Positions 1-10,660 of a DNA stretch of 64,000 nucleotides are shown one piece after another. The stretch lies in NCBI GenBank assembly GCA_944548615.1, contig OX155957.1, forward strand, positions 28,170,935 to 28,234,934, written 5' to 3'. This DNA comes from Micropterix aruncella. Taxonomy: Eukaryota; Arthropoda; Insecta; Lepidoptera; Micropterigidae. Under the pieces are notes generated by a model. That model did no database searches, had not been told where the DNA came from, and saw nothing but the letters and a program-made list of their open reading frames with translations. The translations under genes and the position numbers were made by a program. Each line of letters begins with the position of its first letter. Within the stretch, counting starts at the first letter, position 1.

Positions 1-650
1 GGCTAGGTTACTTTTAACCGAGAAGGTCGGTTATTTTTAACCAAGTTGGCTAGGTTACTTTTAACAGAGTATGTCGGAAACTTTTAACCGTGTAGGTCGG
101 TTACTTTCAACCGAGTAGGTTTGTTAAATTTAACCGAGTAGGTTGGCAACATTAAGCCGATCAGGTCGGTTATTATTAACAAAGTACGTTTGTAAGATAT
201 AGTCAAGCAGTTCGTCTAATTTCAACCGAGTAGGTTAGTTACGTATAACCAAGTACGTTTGTAAGATTTAGCCAAGCAGTTCGGCTAATTTCAACCGAGT
301 AGGTTAGTTACGTTTAACCAAGTAGATTGGCAATATTTAACCGAGCAGGTTGGCCATATTTAACTGGGCAGGCCGGTTAATTTTAACCGAGTAGGTTATT
401 ATTTATAACCAAGCAAGTTTGCAATATTTAACCAAGTAGATGAGTTACTTTAAACCAAGTAGGTTGGCTACCATAACCGACCATTGAAGGTCATCAAGTA
501 ACAGATTAGGTGGGTTAATTTTAACCGAGTGTATTTAACCAAATTGAGTTGGTTATTATTAGCAACGGAGGTTGCAGGTGCTATATTAACAGTATGACTT
601 GGTTGTTTTTAGCAGTAAATTGGTTGTTTTTAGCGTAGACGTTTTCTCAG
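1..650. repeat. 23-bp minisatellite array
   Basis: About 27 diverged tandem units with a period of 22-24 bases. The unit is close to AACCGAGTAGGTTGGTTACT followed by two or three T. Later units near 480-620 are irregular (shortened or with inserts) and the array fades into a unique tail around 650. The array is open at the window edge, so its full length is unknown. It abuts the LINE fragment that starts near 655. No reading frame of interest crosses it. Confidence 0.9.
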
Positions 651-654
651 TGTA

Positions 655-1062
655 GCCGCCGAATCACGCCACCAAGGAAGAGGGTACCCCCTGGGGGGTA
701 TCCCGAAGCCTCATGCTTTCCCAAGAAGCCACATAGTGCCCCACAAACTCGCCAAACGACTGGAAGCAGCTCCTACAACTGACCAAATCCGGGTACCAAA
801 TCGGAGAACGCCCAACGCACGCGCCCACCGCATCCATCAATTTCTCCCGTGCAGCCGCTAGAATTGGGCAAGACCAAATTACGTGTTCCGCAGTTTGGCG
901 ACCATACCCACAGGCGCACCGGGGGTCATCGGCAAGTCCAAAGTCAAATAGTTTGGCTCTGAACTCTCCGTGGCCCCCAACCAGCTGCGTGGTATGGTGG
1001 TCGAACCGCAGAAACGAATTTGCCATCCGCACTGCAACGGACGGGAAAAAGCAATGGGTGAC
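655..1062 (-). pseudogene. non-LTR retrotransposon ORF2 C-terminus (I/R1 group)
   Basis: The minus strand encodes the end of a LINE polyprotein. The reading has a GHGEFRAKLFDFGL stretch, then CACGYGRQTAEHVIWSC, which is the C-x-C...H-x4-C metal-binding arrangement found after the reverse transcriptase or RNase H part of I/R1/LOA-group LINEs. The frame ends at a TGA near 664. Upstream the frame runs on into antisense Rep-A sequence (1063-1281), so the apparent start codon there is not a LINE start. The reverse transcriptase core is missing: the copy is 5'-truncated, and its 3' UTR is cut near 655 by the minisatellite. The same 3' part occurs at 7525-8083. Seen: the motif and the shared 3' region. 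Inferred: the clade. Confidence 0.75.
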
Positions 1063-1490
1063 TCTGACTAACAGTCGGGGGAGTCTGGAAGCAGTACTGT
1101 TTCCTATAGAGCGGGGGTGGTTGCGGACCTTACGGCGATTGGTCTTGAAATGACTATCGGCTACCCGATCCTGGGTGAACAGCCGGGCAAAGGACGCTGT
1201 GGTCCGCGATAGATTCGGTAAACACCGTTTCACCGCTTCGTAAGGGAGAGGACCGCGAAGCGACCTCGAACTCGTAACCAATCGAGAGACCGAAGTAATC
1301 TGGTCACAATTGGAAGTAAGGGCGTGAGTGTAGGCCCGCCGGTTAACACTCCTAGCTATCTCGCGGTTAAGGCGTTGGCCTCTTACGGGCTTGTGGCGCT
1401 CACTCCAGGGCGATCGAAGATTTAACGACTAATCTTTAAAACTTCCTGAGGTGACGGGCTCGCCCGCTGTAGTCGACAACCCTAGTTGGG
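1063..1490 (+). repeat. Rep-A copy 1
   Basis: Begins at CTAACAGTCGGGGGAGTCTGG and runs through the family hallmarks: GAGCGGGGGTGG, GGACGCTGTGGTCCGCGATAG, TTCACCGCTTCGTAAGG, TAAGGCGTTGG, AACGACTAATC and the 3' end GTAGTCGACA near 1478. The 5' part is missing because the LINE fragment abuts it. Confidence 0.85.
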
Positions 1491-1574
1491 GTGGGTAGCG
1501 AACGGTTTCGTGCAGCTTCGGTCAAAAGATCCACTGTGTTCCCAGGTTGATCTAACTCAAGATTCAGCTCATAT

Positions 1575-2210
1575 TCAATAGCCTCCTCGTGTGGAGGACT
1601 ACCCCGGGAAGGACTCTCGCGTCTCAGACCTCTGGTAGGCTGGTAGATCGGTTTCCCTTGGAGGAACGCCTCCCGGCGCTACTGGACGGTTTGCGCATCA
1701 TGCGGCGTCAGCGAATCGGTTGTGCACCCTGACTAAATACTGAAGGAGTGTGGAGACTTTGGAAATATACTGTCTCCTAAGCAGCGGGGATGGATGTTGA
1801 CCTGTCGTCAACCACTCTTGAAATGACCAATTGGCTACCTGATCCTGAATTCAGAGCCAGGCAAAAATGCCAATGTTCCGCGATAGATTCAAACTGAATC
1901 ACCGGTGAATATACGGCACGGAGCAGCTAACCAGATATACGGTATGTAGAGGTCGCGTAAGCGATTTCGGACCCGTAACCAGTCTGAGGGATGGAGGTAT
2001 CCTGATAATTAATTCCAGACGGAGACATCCTTTCCAAACTGGTAGTCAGGGGGCGAGGATGGCTCGCCGTAAGGCGTTGGCCTCTGACGGGCATCTTGGC
2101 TTAGTTAGACGCTAGATTTGTATTGTCTAAATCATCTATGGGAGATAGAACGATCACTATCGATAAAACTTCCTAAGGTGACGGGTTCGCCCGTCGTATT
2201 TGACAATATA
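1575..2210 (+). repeat. Rep-A copy 2
   Basis: A second, more diverged copy directly downstream. It has the 5' part (GGACGGTTTGCGCATCATGC, GTCAGCGAATCGGTTGTGCA), the middle (CCGCGATAGATTCAAACTGA) and the 3' part (AAGGCGTTGGCCTCTGACGG, ACGGGTTCGCCCGTCGTA). It is close to full length for the family (about 620 bases). Confidence 0.8.
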
Positions 2211-2215
2211 ACTTG

Positions 2216-3235
2216 GGGTGGGAAGTTCGCCCGTAGTGGTTGTCAACTCACGTGTGAAGATGTGGCGCGTTCAGACAACGCAGAATGCGAGAGTCGCTCG
2301 TTTACGCACGCGAATAGGTACACAGTCGTTTACGAGTAAATCCAGCTTTACTCTACTAATCGTATGCAGGGCTTGTTTTCATAGTGGCGCTTCACATCTC
2401 AGCTCCCAACAAATTCCTGCCACTATCAGCATAGATAACAACGATGATAACCCAAGGCGGCAATCTACGCGGTTGTGGCAATATTTACTTGACGACGCGT
2501 TCGCAAGTTTCCGCAAGCGTGACATAATTACACAAACGCGCGCGGGACGCAATGCTGTAAATGTTCTTAATAAAGTCATCGCGAGGCGTCGCGTCGCGCT
2601 AATCATAATGCCGGAGCTCTCGACTACTCTCAATTCAAACAAAGCGCATTCACCAACTCCCACAAAAGCGAGCGCGGCCAACTTTCGCAAGGAACACCGT
2701 AATGAATACTCGCCCCCGGCAGCAGAGCGGCAAGCGACCGACATGGCAGACCGGCTTCGGTGGCGAATCGGCGAGAGCAACGACTCATTTTGGTAACGGT
2801 TTAATCGGCAAGGACTTCGCCGATTATAATCAGGATTTTAATATCGTCACATTATACCAGACGGTATCTTCTATTAGAACAAAATTGAAATCGAAGCAAG
2901 TGACGTCAGGAATCTTAAGGGCTACCACAAATCATAATATGATTACTCGTCTTCTTCTTGAAGCATAGTCCCGGCCACATTTACGGTGCCCCGTCGACAC
3001 AGATGCCACCGATTTGTTCTGAGAATACCATATGGCGTCGGCTCTTAAATCTGCACGTCTGCACGCGGACACAAACTGCGCTAACAGCGTTCACAGCCTA
3101 CAGCGCCGTAACTATGGGCCTAAGGACGCGACATGACTTACCCCTCGCCCCACGTCCGTCGTACCCTCTTCCCGCATTGCCTTGTAGCCCTTGAGTGAAC
3201 TTACTGGGTGTTATTATACTGTGATATCGTTGACT
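2216..3235. other. unassigned sequence without a recognisable gene
   Basis: Moderately GC-rich, with three overlapping open frames on the plus strand (2218-2796, 2702-2968, 2958-3194) and one on the minus strand. None shows a domain I recognise, and the first begins inside the tail of Rep-A copy 2. I see no repeat partner for this stretch elsewhere in the window, so it could be unique DNA or an unsampled repeat. Confidence 0.4.
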
Positions 3236-3237
3236 GT

Positions 3238-3320
3238 ATTAAATCAAATCAAATTTATTTATTAAATCTATAAAGTTAGGTACACTTATTTTAGTTTTAA
3301 ATCCATCCTAACTTGGATTT
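3238..3320 (-). mobile_element. LINE 3' end (tail only)
   Basis: AAATCAAATCAAATTTATTT followed by AT-rich sequence is, read on the minus strand, the short-period 3' tail typical of Jockey/CR1-like LINEs. The same tail type ends the LINE at 46243. No coding sequence remains. Confidence 0.5.
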
Positions 3321-3628
3321 GCCTGTACTGCAGTATACTAAACAGTAGCTTTACTCTTGAGCTACAGAGCTATGCGCAGGTAAAGGCTGACTTTTTCGAG
3401 CGTTTGAGGGCGAGTAGCGGATATTTGGCGACCATATCCGAGCCCTTACGACTCGTGATGTATTCACTTCGATTTCAATTTTGTTTTAAGAGAAGTTTTG
3501 TTTGTACTAGGGTAGGCTTAATGAAAAGAATGAAGAGTGGTTTAAGTAATTTGCGGTATTTTTTCTTTATATACATAGCACGTAATAAATAAATGTAATA
3601 TATTAAATTGATGTTATATTACAATTCC
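3321..3628. other. AT-rich sequence, nothing recognised
   Basis: A 62-residue open frame at 3404-3592 has no recognisable motif. Confidence 0.3.
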
Positions 3629-4027
3629 CTGCCAGAAATTAAGATTGAAGTTTCTTCTTTCATTTCGTTAGCATATGGAGGTATTTTTTATTTTTATTTC
3701 GATTTAATGGCTCGTTGATAACAAACTCAGCCTTATTGTGTCATATTTGAAATGTTGGTAGCATTCGAAATTTGAATTATTTCGATATGTCACCTTCATT
3801 TATGTCACGGCTTTGCCGAAGTGATCAATTTGTTTAATTTTTGATTTTTTCGCTTTAATTCGTCTCAATTGGAGGCATTTTGTGTTGCAAAAGGATTAGC
3901 TTGATTTTTGAGATATATTGATGAATAGTGATCGTTAGTCGATTGCAAAAGGACCTTTAAACTTACATTGCACCGTCGAAAGTCGTGCACATCCGTAAGT
4001 ATATCTCATTCAAATATTAGCATTTCC
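3629..4027 (+). repeat. direct duplication, copy 1 (~390 bp)
   Basis: From CTGCCAGAAATTAAGATTGA to ATTAGCATTTCC. It aligns over its whole length with 4252-4637 with small indels. Both copies contain ACGGCTTTGCCGAAGTGATC and CACCGTCGAAAGTCGTGCAC. The unit holds no open frame worth noting. Confidence 0.9.
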
Positions 4028-4251
4028 CGATCCAAGCTGGGATTTCCTTCGCTGCTTTTTAAGTAGCTTTTACTAATTTTATTTTGAATAAAAATGTCAT
4101 CCTATAAACGGATTTCTTTACAAAACTTATCAAATATAAAAATATTATACTGTTTTCTACAATGTTTCTTTACATATTTTTTAATATTATACAATTTTAT
4201 ACTGGTTTACCGTATTTTGATAACAATATACAGCCTTTTTTATAAACTTCT
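4028..4251. other. spacer between the two direct repeats
   Basis: AT-rich, with a 66-residue frame (4094-4294) rich in Leu, Ile, Phe and Tyr that looks like translated AT-rich DNA. Nothing recognised. Confidence 0.4.
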
Positions 4252-4637
4252 CTGCCAGAAATTAAGATTGAAGTTTCTTCTTTCATTTCATTAAGCATAT
4301 GGAGGTTTTTATTTTTATTTCGCTCGTTGATAATAAACTCAGCCTTATTGTATCATATTTTAAATGTTGGTAGCATTCGAAATTTGAATTATTTCGTAAT
4401 GTCACTTTCATTTAGAAAACGGCTTTGCCGAAGTGATCAATAGTTTAATTTTTTATTTTTTCGCTTAATTCGTCTCAATTGAAGGCATTTTGTGTTGCAT
4501 AAGGATAAGCCCTATTTATGAGATATATGGATGATTAGTGATCGTTAGTGGACTGCAAAAGGACCTTTAAACTTACATTGCACCGTCGAAAGTCGTGCAC
4601 ATCCGTAAGTATATCTCATTCAAACATAAGCATTTCC
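4252..4637 (+). repeat. direct duplication, copy 2 (~390 bp)
   Basis: Sister of 3629-4027, same orientation, offset about 620 bases. It is followed by a short internal repeat of AAGC(A/T)TTTCCACAATTTTTCT around 4627-4680. Confidence 0.9.
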
Positions 4638-5220
4638 ACAATTTTTCTGATAACATAAGCTTTTCCACAATTTTTCTCCACAATATTCATTCACTTCATC
4701 GATCGATGTCGCGACGTGCTCATTTTTGACAGTTCCGACTTTTCGCGCGGCTGACCAATCAGAAGCGAATAGTGACGTCTGCGATGATTCGATGAGAATC
4801 GTTGCCAGAAACAAAGGAGACTGTACGATGTTCGGAATATCGCCCAAAAGTGGTTAATTATTTAGTTATAGTTTTTGATTAGTCTTTTGGTCATAATTCC
4901 TAATTATTTTGTTGGCTGATAAAATTACATTCAGAATATTTTAATTATTCTCTGATGAAATTGTGGAATGTAGTTTGACAGCATTCGAAGGTCGTTGGTT
5001 CCTTTACGATTTTGGATTCCGGATTTTAAATTAAGGATAGTGTAATATGGGTATTTCATCATAGTTTTCACTATAAATAAAAATCAATTTTATTATCACA
5101 TGATTTTAATATTTTAATATAACGCAATTCAAATGTCGAATTTGATTTTAAAAATTCGCGCGTATCGCATAAGAGGTTTCCTTGCCGGGGCCCGCCAAAA
5201 GTTTGGCGGTCTACCAGCCT

Positions 5221-5263
5221 ATTCATCTCTATGACATTTCTCATAAATGTCATAGAGATGAAT
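5221..5263. repeat. perfect hairpin, 19-bp arms, 5-base loop
   Basis: Arms ATTCATCTCTATGACATTT (5221-5239) and its exact reverse complement (5245-5263) around loop CTCAT. It lies in otherwise unassigned sequence (4640-5520) in which I recognise no gene. Confidence 0.9.
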
Positions 5264-5560
5264 ACGACTAGTGTCGAAATATTCTCAGTCATATAATTTC
5301 TTCTAAAATAAGTTACTAACATCCATTTCTGTTACAGAAACCATCCTCCTATACTCATTACATCCAAGGGCATACAATAATTCGGCTGCAGTGAGCAATA
5401 ACTAAGAACATCATAAGTTATCAATTGCGGAAACAGGTGCTGCTGCCCTAAGTATTTAAAGAGGACATTAACTATCGGTAAAATGTTTCTGGTCCACCAG
5501 GACCCCAGATAAGTAACTTTTCATGAATCTAATTTTATATATTATTGAAAATAATTTTAA

Positions 5561-5662
<102 letters not shown>

Positions 5663-5862
5663 NNNNNNNNNNNNNNNNNNNNNNNNNNNNNNNNNNNNNN
5701 NNNNNNNNNNNNNNNNNNNNNNNNNNNNNNNNNNNNNNNNNNNNNNNNNNNNNNNNNNNNNNNNNNNNNNNNNNNNNNNNNNNNNNNNNNNNNNNNNNNN
5801 NNNNNNNNNNNNNNNNNNNNNNNNNNNNNNNNNNNNNNNNNNNNNNNNNNNNNNNNNNNNNN
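5663..5862. other. assembly gap, 200 N
   Basis: Exactly 200 unknown bases directly after an (AT)n run, most likely a placeholder-size gap where the assembler could not cross the microsatellite. Open frames crossing it are artefacts. Confidence 0.98.
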
Positions 5863-6198
5863 AATTGTTCGATTTCAGAAATGTCACATATCTTGACGAC
5901 GGCTGAGCCGAAATATTGATATACATTTTATAACAATCATTAATATTTAAGAAACACTAATCGCCTATTATTTTCCAGCATTCATTCTCGTCTCGCATTG
6001 TTGTGTTACCGCTGCCATTTTGAAATACCACAGCAGGAAACACCTAGCAAGCGCTGAAGGAAGAGAAGAATAAGGCGTGGAGTCACTCCTGGTCACCACA
6101 GACCAGATAAGTGCCCTTTCATTATTTTATCATTTCATTTATTTAGTAATAAACATAATTTCAATTTGAAAAAATAATAATTTACACATTTACAATCA

Positions 6199-6790
<592 letters not shown>

Positions 6791-6859
6791 AATATAATTT
6801 GGCATAACGGTCGTTAGCACATTAAGACCTTTTACAGACGTTAAGACATTTTCCAGACT

Positions 6860-7262
6860 AATAGTATTCTATCTCTCTATATTATTTCTGTGATGTAACC
6901 AGCTTATATAAAAATGCGATAGACAGCACTAATAATTTATTGTATTTTTTTAAAATAATCAATCAGTACCTACTTTATAAAAAAAAAGTCAATTGTATTA
7001 TTGATGACCAAATAAATTGCCACCTATTTATTAGTTTGTCTAATAATTTATTGTATTTTTTTTAAATAATCAATCAGTACCTACTTTATAAAAAAAAAGT
7101 CAATTGTATTATTGATGACCAAATAAATTGCCACCTATTTATTAGTTTGTCCGTTAATGCTATCAGCGATACCTGCATTTCGCCGGCGCAGAAGGGTTGC
7201 CAAAACGTAATATGGAGTTTAGCAATCCAGCACCATATATAATGAATGCTTGTATCTAATGA
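6860..7262 (+). repeat. Rep-H copy 2 with an internal ~111-bp tandem duplication
   Basis: The segment from CTAATAATTTATTGTATTTTT to CACCTATTTATTAGTTTGTC appears twice in tandem (about 6928-7038 and 7039-7150), almost identical. It is followed by the Rep-H hallmark AGAAGGGTTGCCAAAACGTAA and ACCATATATAATGAATGC. Confidence 0.85.
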
Positions 7263-7305
7263 TATATAGTGGGGGCTAACGGGCCCATGATGAGGTGGCC
7301 ACGAT

Positions 7306-7525
7306 GACGATGTGTTCAGGGTCGGTCACACTCTCGGGTCAACACCCATCCGACGGCCTCCCCGCATGGGGTGCGAATCCTGGGTAGGACACTGGGTCAA
7401 CCAATCTCCCCTGGGAATCAAACCTCTGGCGCCCCTGGACGGTCTGCACACCGTGCGGCGCAAGCCAATCGATTGTGCTCTCCGACTAACAGTCGGGGGA
7501 GTCTGGGAACTGTATTGTTACCTAC
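7306..7525 (+). repeat. Rep-A copy 3, 5' part
   Basis: Starts near CAGGGTCGGTCACACTCTCG. Hallmarks: GGGTCAACACCCATCCGACG, GGACGGTCTGCACACCGTGC, CTAACAGTCGGGGGAGTCTGG. The copy is interrupted after GTATTGTTACCTACAG by a LINE on the opposite strand and resumes at about 8084. Confidence 0.85.
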
Positions 7526-8083
7526 AGTTAAGAGTTTCAAGGCGATAGGTGAGGGCAGCAAACCCCGCCCACCGCCCGGGCAGTTATAACGACGAGGGTC
7601 GTCTTGTCTGCCCGGGATGTCGTGCTACGACAACCCTGCGCGTACCAGAAGGGTAAAACGCGCAGGGGGTGAAATAGGGTAAACCACCCCCCCCCGTACC
7701 GCCCCGAGAACCCATTTATTAAAAAAATAAAACTTTTTTACAAAAAAAATAAAAAATTTACAAAATATTACAAATTTAACGAGAAAAGAACAACAATATC
7801 GTAAATTTAGGAGCCGGTAAGCGGGGTAGAGGACGCTCCAGAACAATGAACGTGAAGGCGCGCTGTCCGTGGGCAGGTCTCGGAGCAGCCACTGGGGGGA
7901 GGAATCCCTGGATCCTGCAAAGAACGAAACGCCCCTCGGGGCGGTAAAGAGACGGACACAAAGACGGGCACTTCGGGCTGGAAGTAGCCGCCGAATCACG
8001 CCACCAAGGAAGAGGGTACCCCCTGGGGGGTATCCCGAAGCCTCATGCTTTCCCAAGAAGCCACCCAGAGCCCCACAACAGAG
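7526..8083 (-). mobile_element. LINE 3' end (same family as 655-1062) inserted in Rep-A
   Basis: On the minus strand this holds the last residues of the C-terminal coding region (SWESMRLRDTPQGVPSSLVA, then stop), identical in reading to the fragment at 664-720, followed by a ~430-base 3' UTR reaching about 7526. The 5' end is cut a few residues upstream of that, at about 8083, so nearly the whole element is missing. The UTR is GC-rich with a poly-A-like AT segment at 7715-7800. ACAG occurs at both junctions and may be a remnant target duplication. Confidence 0.75.
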
Positions 8084-8490
8084 CGGGGGTGGTTGTCTAC
8101 CTTACGGCGACTGCTCTTGAAATGACCTTGGCCATCCGATCCCGGTTCAGAGTCGGGCAAAGGACGCCTTGGTCCGCGATAGATTCGGTGCACTCCGTTT
8201 CACCGCTTCGTAAGGGAGAGGACCGCGCAAGCGACCTCGAACTCGGAACCAATCGAGAGACAGGAGAAATCTGGTCACAATTGGAAGTGAGGGCGCGAGT
8301 ATCTCGAGCCCGCCGGGTTTATTCCTGGCTAACTCGCGGTAAGGCGTTGGACTCTCACGGGTTGTGACGTAGCTGGACGTAGAATTGTACTGTCCAAAGT
8401 CTTCTACGTTCACTGCAGGGCGACAGAACGACTAATCGTTAAAACGTCCTGTGGTGACGGGCTCGCCCGTTGTAGTCGACACCGCAAGAT
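8084..8490 (+). repeat. Rep-A copy 3, 3' part
   Basis: Resumes at AGAGCGGGGGTGGTTG and ends at GTAGTCGACACCGC near 8485. With 7306-7525 it gives a nearly full-length Rep-A of about 630 bases, the best estimate of family length here. Confidence 0.85.
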
Positions 8491-8985
8491 GAGTGCGACA
8501 TACTATTGCAAGCGCTGTGCGTCGATAATATACGAGCAGCCGACTCAATAACAAGCGGGTCAAGCATCCGCGCTATTTCGGAACAGTGCGCCGATCTTTG
8601 ATCTCGGATGGAAATAGCGGGCGTATCGGAATTTTTCCTGTTATTTCTGGCCGGGCGGTTTGAAAAGTTTCAGTCTGAAACAACAAACGAGCTGGTGTGA
8701 GCTCGTATTTCGCAGGAGGCGCTCGGCTCGGCCTATTAATCGGGCGCGAGCGGTTTCCTCACTGCTACGCTAGCACTTCAGTAAGCATCAAAGATATTAT
8801 GTTGATGTGGTTTATTGTTACGACGCCGCAACGATCTGGGCAGGTGCAAAACAGTGTTGCCAGGCGATCCGAAATTTCTAAATTGAAATTTTATGTGAGC
8901 AGATAAGATAAGCATATGTGAGCAAATAAAAAGGGCAAATACAATTAAATATCTGGGAATAGATATAAGTATATTCAAAAGTTAA
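8491..8985. other. unassigned sequence
   Basis: GC-moderate; open frames 8697-8906 (+) and 8778-8978 (-) show no recognised domain. Nothing supported. Confidence 0.35.
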
Positions 8986-9225
8986 TTGGTAATTAAACCC
9001 GCGATTTCTGCATCTCAAATTCTATGGCTTCGAAGGGGGAGTGAATGGGTGGTAAGGTGAACGCTCACATGTGGCAAGACAGCTGTCCTAAACCTACCAC
9101 CGCCGGTCGTAAGTCCGGAATCCACCCTTAACCTCCCAGAAGTGTAATAATTATATATGATGGGCCCGATTTTTGGTCGGTGAATTCCATGGCAGCTCCG
9201 TTTGTATTTTATTTATATTTAAGAT
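8986..9225 (+). mobile_element. LINE 3' UTR of the restriction-like-endonuclease type
   Basis: Aligns with the reverse complement of 42290-42540: CCGCGATTTCTGCATCTCAAA, TTCTATGGCTTCGAAGGGGG, TGGGTGGTAAGGTGAACGC, GGTCGGTGAATTCCATGGCAG. In the 42-kb copy this sequence follows directly after the endonuclease coding region, so I take it as that LINE family's 3' UTR. No coding part remains here. Confidence 0.65.
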
Positions 9226-10380
9226 CGCTGACAGCGCGAACGAGAAAAATAGTGTACATACGTATTTCGCGAACAAGGATCTATCAATCTTCCATTTAAG
9301 TACATAAGATGTCACTGCAACTGTGTAGCTCTCGGCTTAAATCGGGCTGGGACTGTAAACAGTCAACGCCCCCTGAGCACCAACCTTTGTCGCAAAACGA
9401 AAGGTGCTGGCACGTGACGTAATTAGCAGCTCGATGAGAGCTATGAAAACTTGAAGAAATAAAACAATATTTTCTGTACAAATTCTAAACAGAGAAGAAA
9501 GCATAACATTACCGCTCGCTTCATTCGGTGGATTTGAACAGATCACGAGTCACAACCCCTCATGCTTCAGTGGCTTTTTTTTGCTCCAGGCGTCTCTCGA
9601 CTACTCTCTTTCGGCCGCCATACTCTTCTTATCTCTTTTCCCTCACATCACTGTGTTCATCAGCTGTCCTATCCCTCTCGAATTAACGTTTATTTTTCTA
9701 TAATTATGGGTCTAGGCGTTCGATTAAAAGAACCCCAACAAACTCTTACGGTTTTAACAAAGTTAAAAATATTTTAAATTCAAAAGTCATCGGCAACTCA
9801 TAAGATTTGAGGAATTGATAATAAATAGTCAAAAATGATGGATGCTGAAATCGTTTCCCATTTCTAGTAACATAATAAAACCGTAATCAATTTCATGAAT
9901 TACACTGTAAAGTCGAGACAAAACAATTGCTTTCAGTGTTGAAAATTTCACGGCCTCAGTTCACCTTCTCTACGGTTGGGAATCTCGTTAGCGGATGGAT
10001 GGAAAGGGCGGCGCCCAAAACGCTGACGTCACAACTTAAGCGTAATTTAGCTTTGGGGAAAATATGAATAGGCGGGCGCGCAAACAAAATGCGAACGCCG
10101 ACAAAAAGCGGAGCTATTTTTAGCCGCCTTTGACGCAAGAGCCCTCAGTACGCCGGAAAAGACTTTTCAAACGGTATTTGTGAAATTAATACGGTCTACG
10201 ATGTCGGTGTTTTGCCTGAAGCTTAGAAACCATGCAGTTAATACGGAGAAAAATAATTTAAAAAATGATGAAACGGAAATTGCTATATTATCTGTGTTGC
10301 ACACGTAAATCTATATATTACGCCATCTTTACATAATAAAGACACGTACCTTCAAATTTTCGATTAGACGTAACTTTCAA
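9226..10380. other. unassigned sequence
   Basis: Mixed composition with a GC-richer patch at 9955-10145 that contains GACGTCAC. Short frames (9296-9546 minus, 9562-9777 plus, 9956-10138 minus) have no recognised domain. No repeat partner in the window. Confidence 0.35.
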
Positions 10381-10384
10381 AGTC

Positions 10385-10660
10385 GCTCCGATAATTAATA
10401 AAGTCAAAGAAAGACGCTTACGGTGGTACGGTCACGTCCTTAGACTTGCCTACGCTTTCCTTAGACCTGCCACGACGAAACGTTCTCGTGGATGACCACC
10501 CGCCACCTGGTTGACGACGGCCGAAAAAGACCTGAGAGAAGCTCAACTCGACGCCGACAAGCACAAGATCGAGCTCAGTGCAGGAAAAGGACGAGGAAGG
10601 CCGACCCCAAGTAAATGGGACAGGGTCTAGGAAGAAGAAGAAGAAGAAGAAGAAGAAGCT
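10385..10660 (+). pseudogene. RTE-like LINE C-terminus with (GAA)n tail
   Basis: Broken by stops and frameshifts. Translation gives KERRLRWYGHVLR, then TTAEKDLREAQLDADKH, then in another frame QDRAQCRKRTRKADPK, then an (AGA)n tail at 10630-10657. RWYGHVLR and a DR...RKADPK ending followed by a simple-repeat tail are the usual C-terminus of RTE-type reverse transcriptases. Only the last ~90 codons remain. Confidence 0.75.

Noticed and set aside
664..1281. single 205-residue protein
   Set aside because: A chimera: the C-terminal part is LINE, the N-terminal 70 residues are antisense Rep-A, as the same reading appears at 8147-8413, 45580-45783 and 48583-48664 beside other sequence.
2218..2796. 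192-residue frame, longest non-transposon frame on the plus strand
   Set aside because: Starts in the decayed Rep-A tail, has overlapping frames on both strands, and shows no domain or splice context that I can support.
7371..7400. tRNA-like B box (GTGCGAATCC; also GTGCGAACCC at 46015)
   Set aside because: No matching A box at the right distance, no cloverleaf, and the string varies among Rep-A copies; not enough to call a tRNA gene or a tRNA-derived SINE head.
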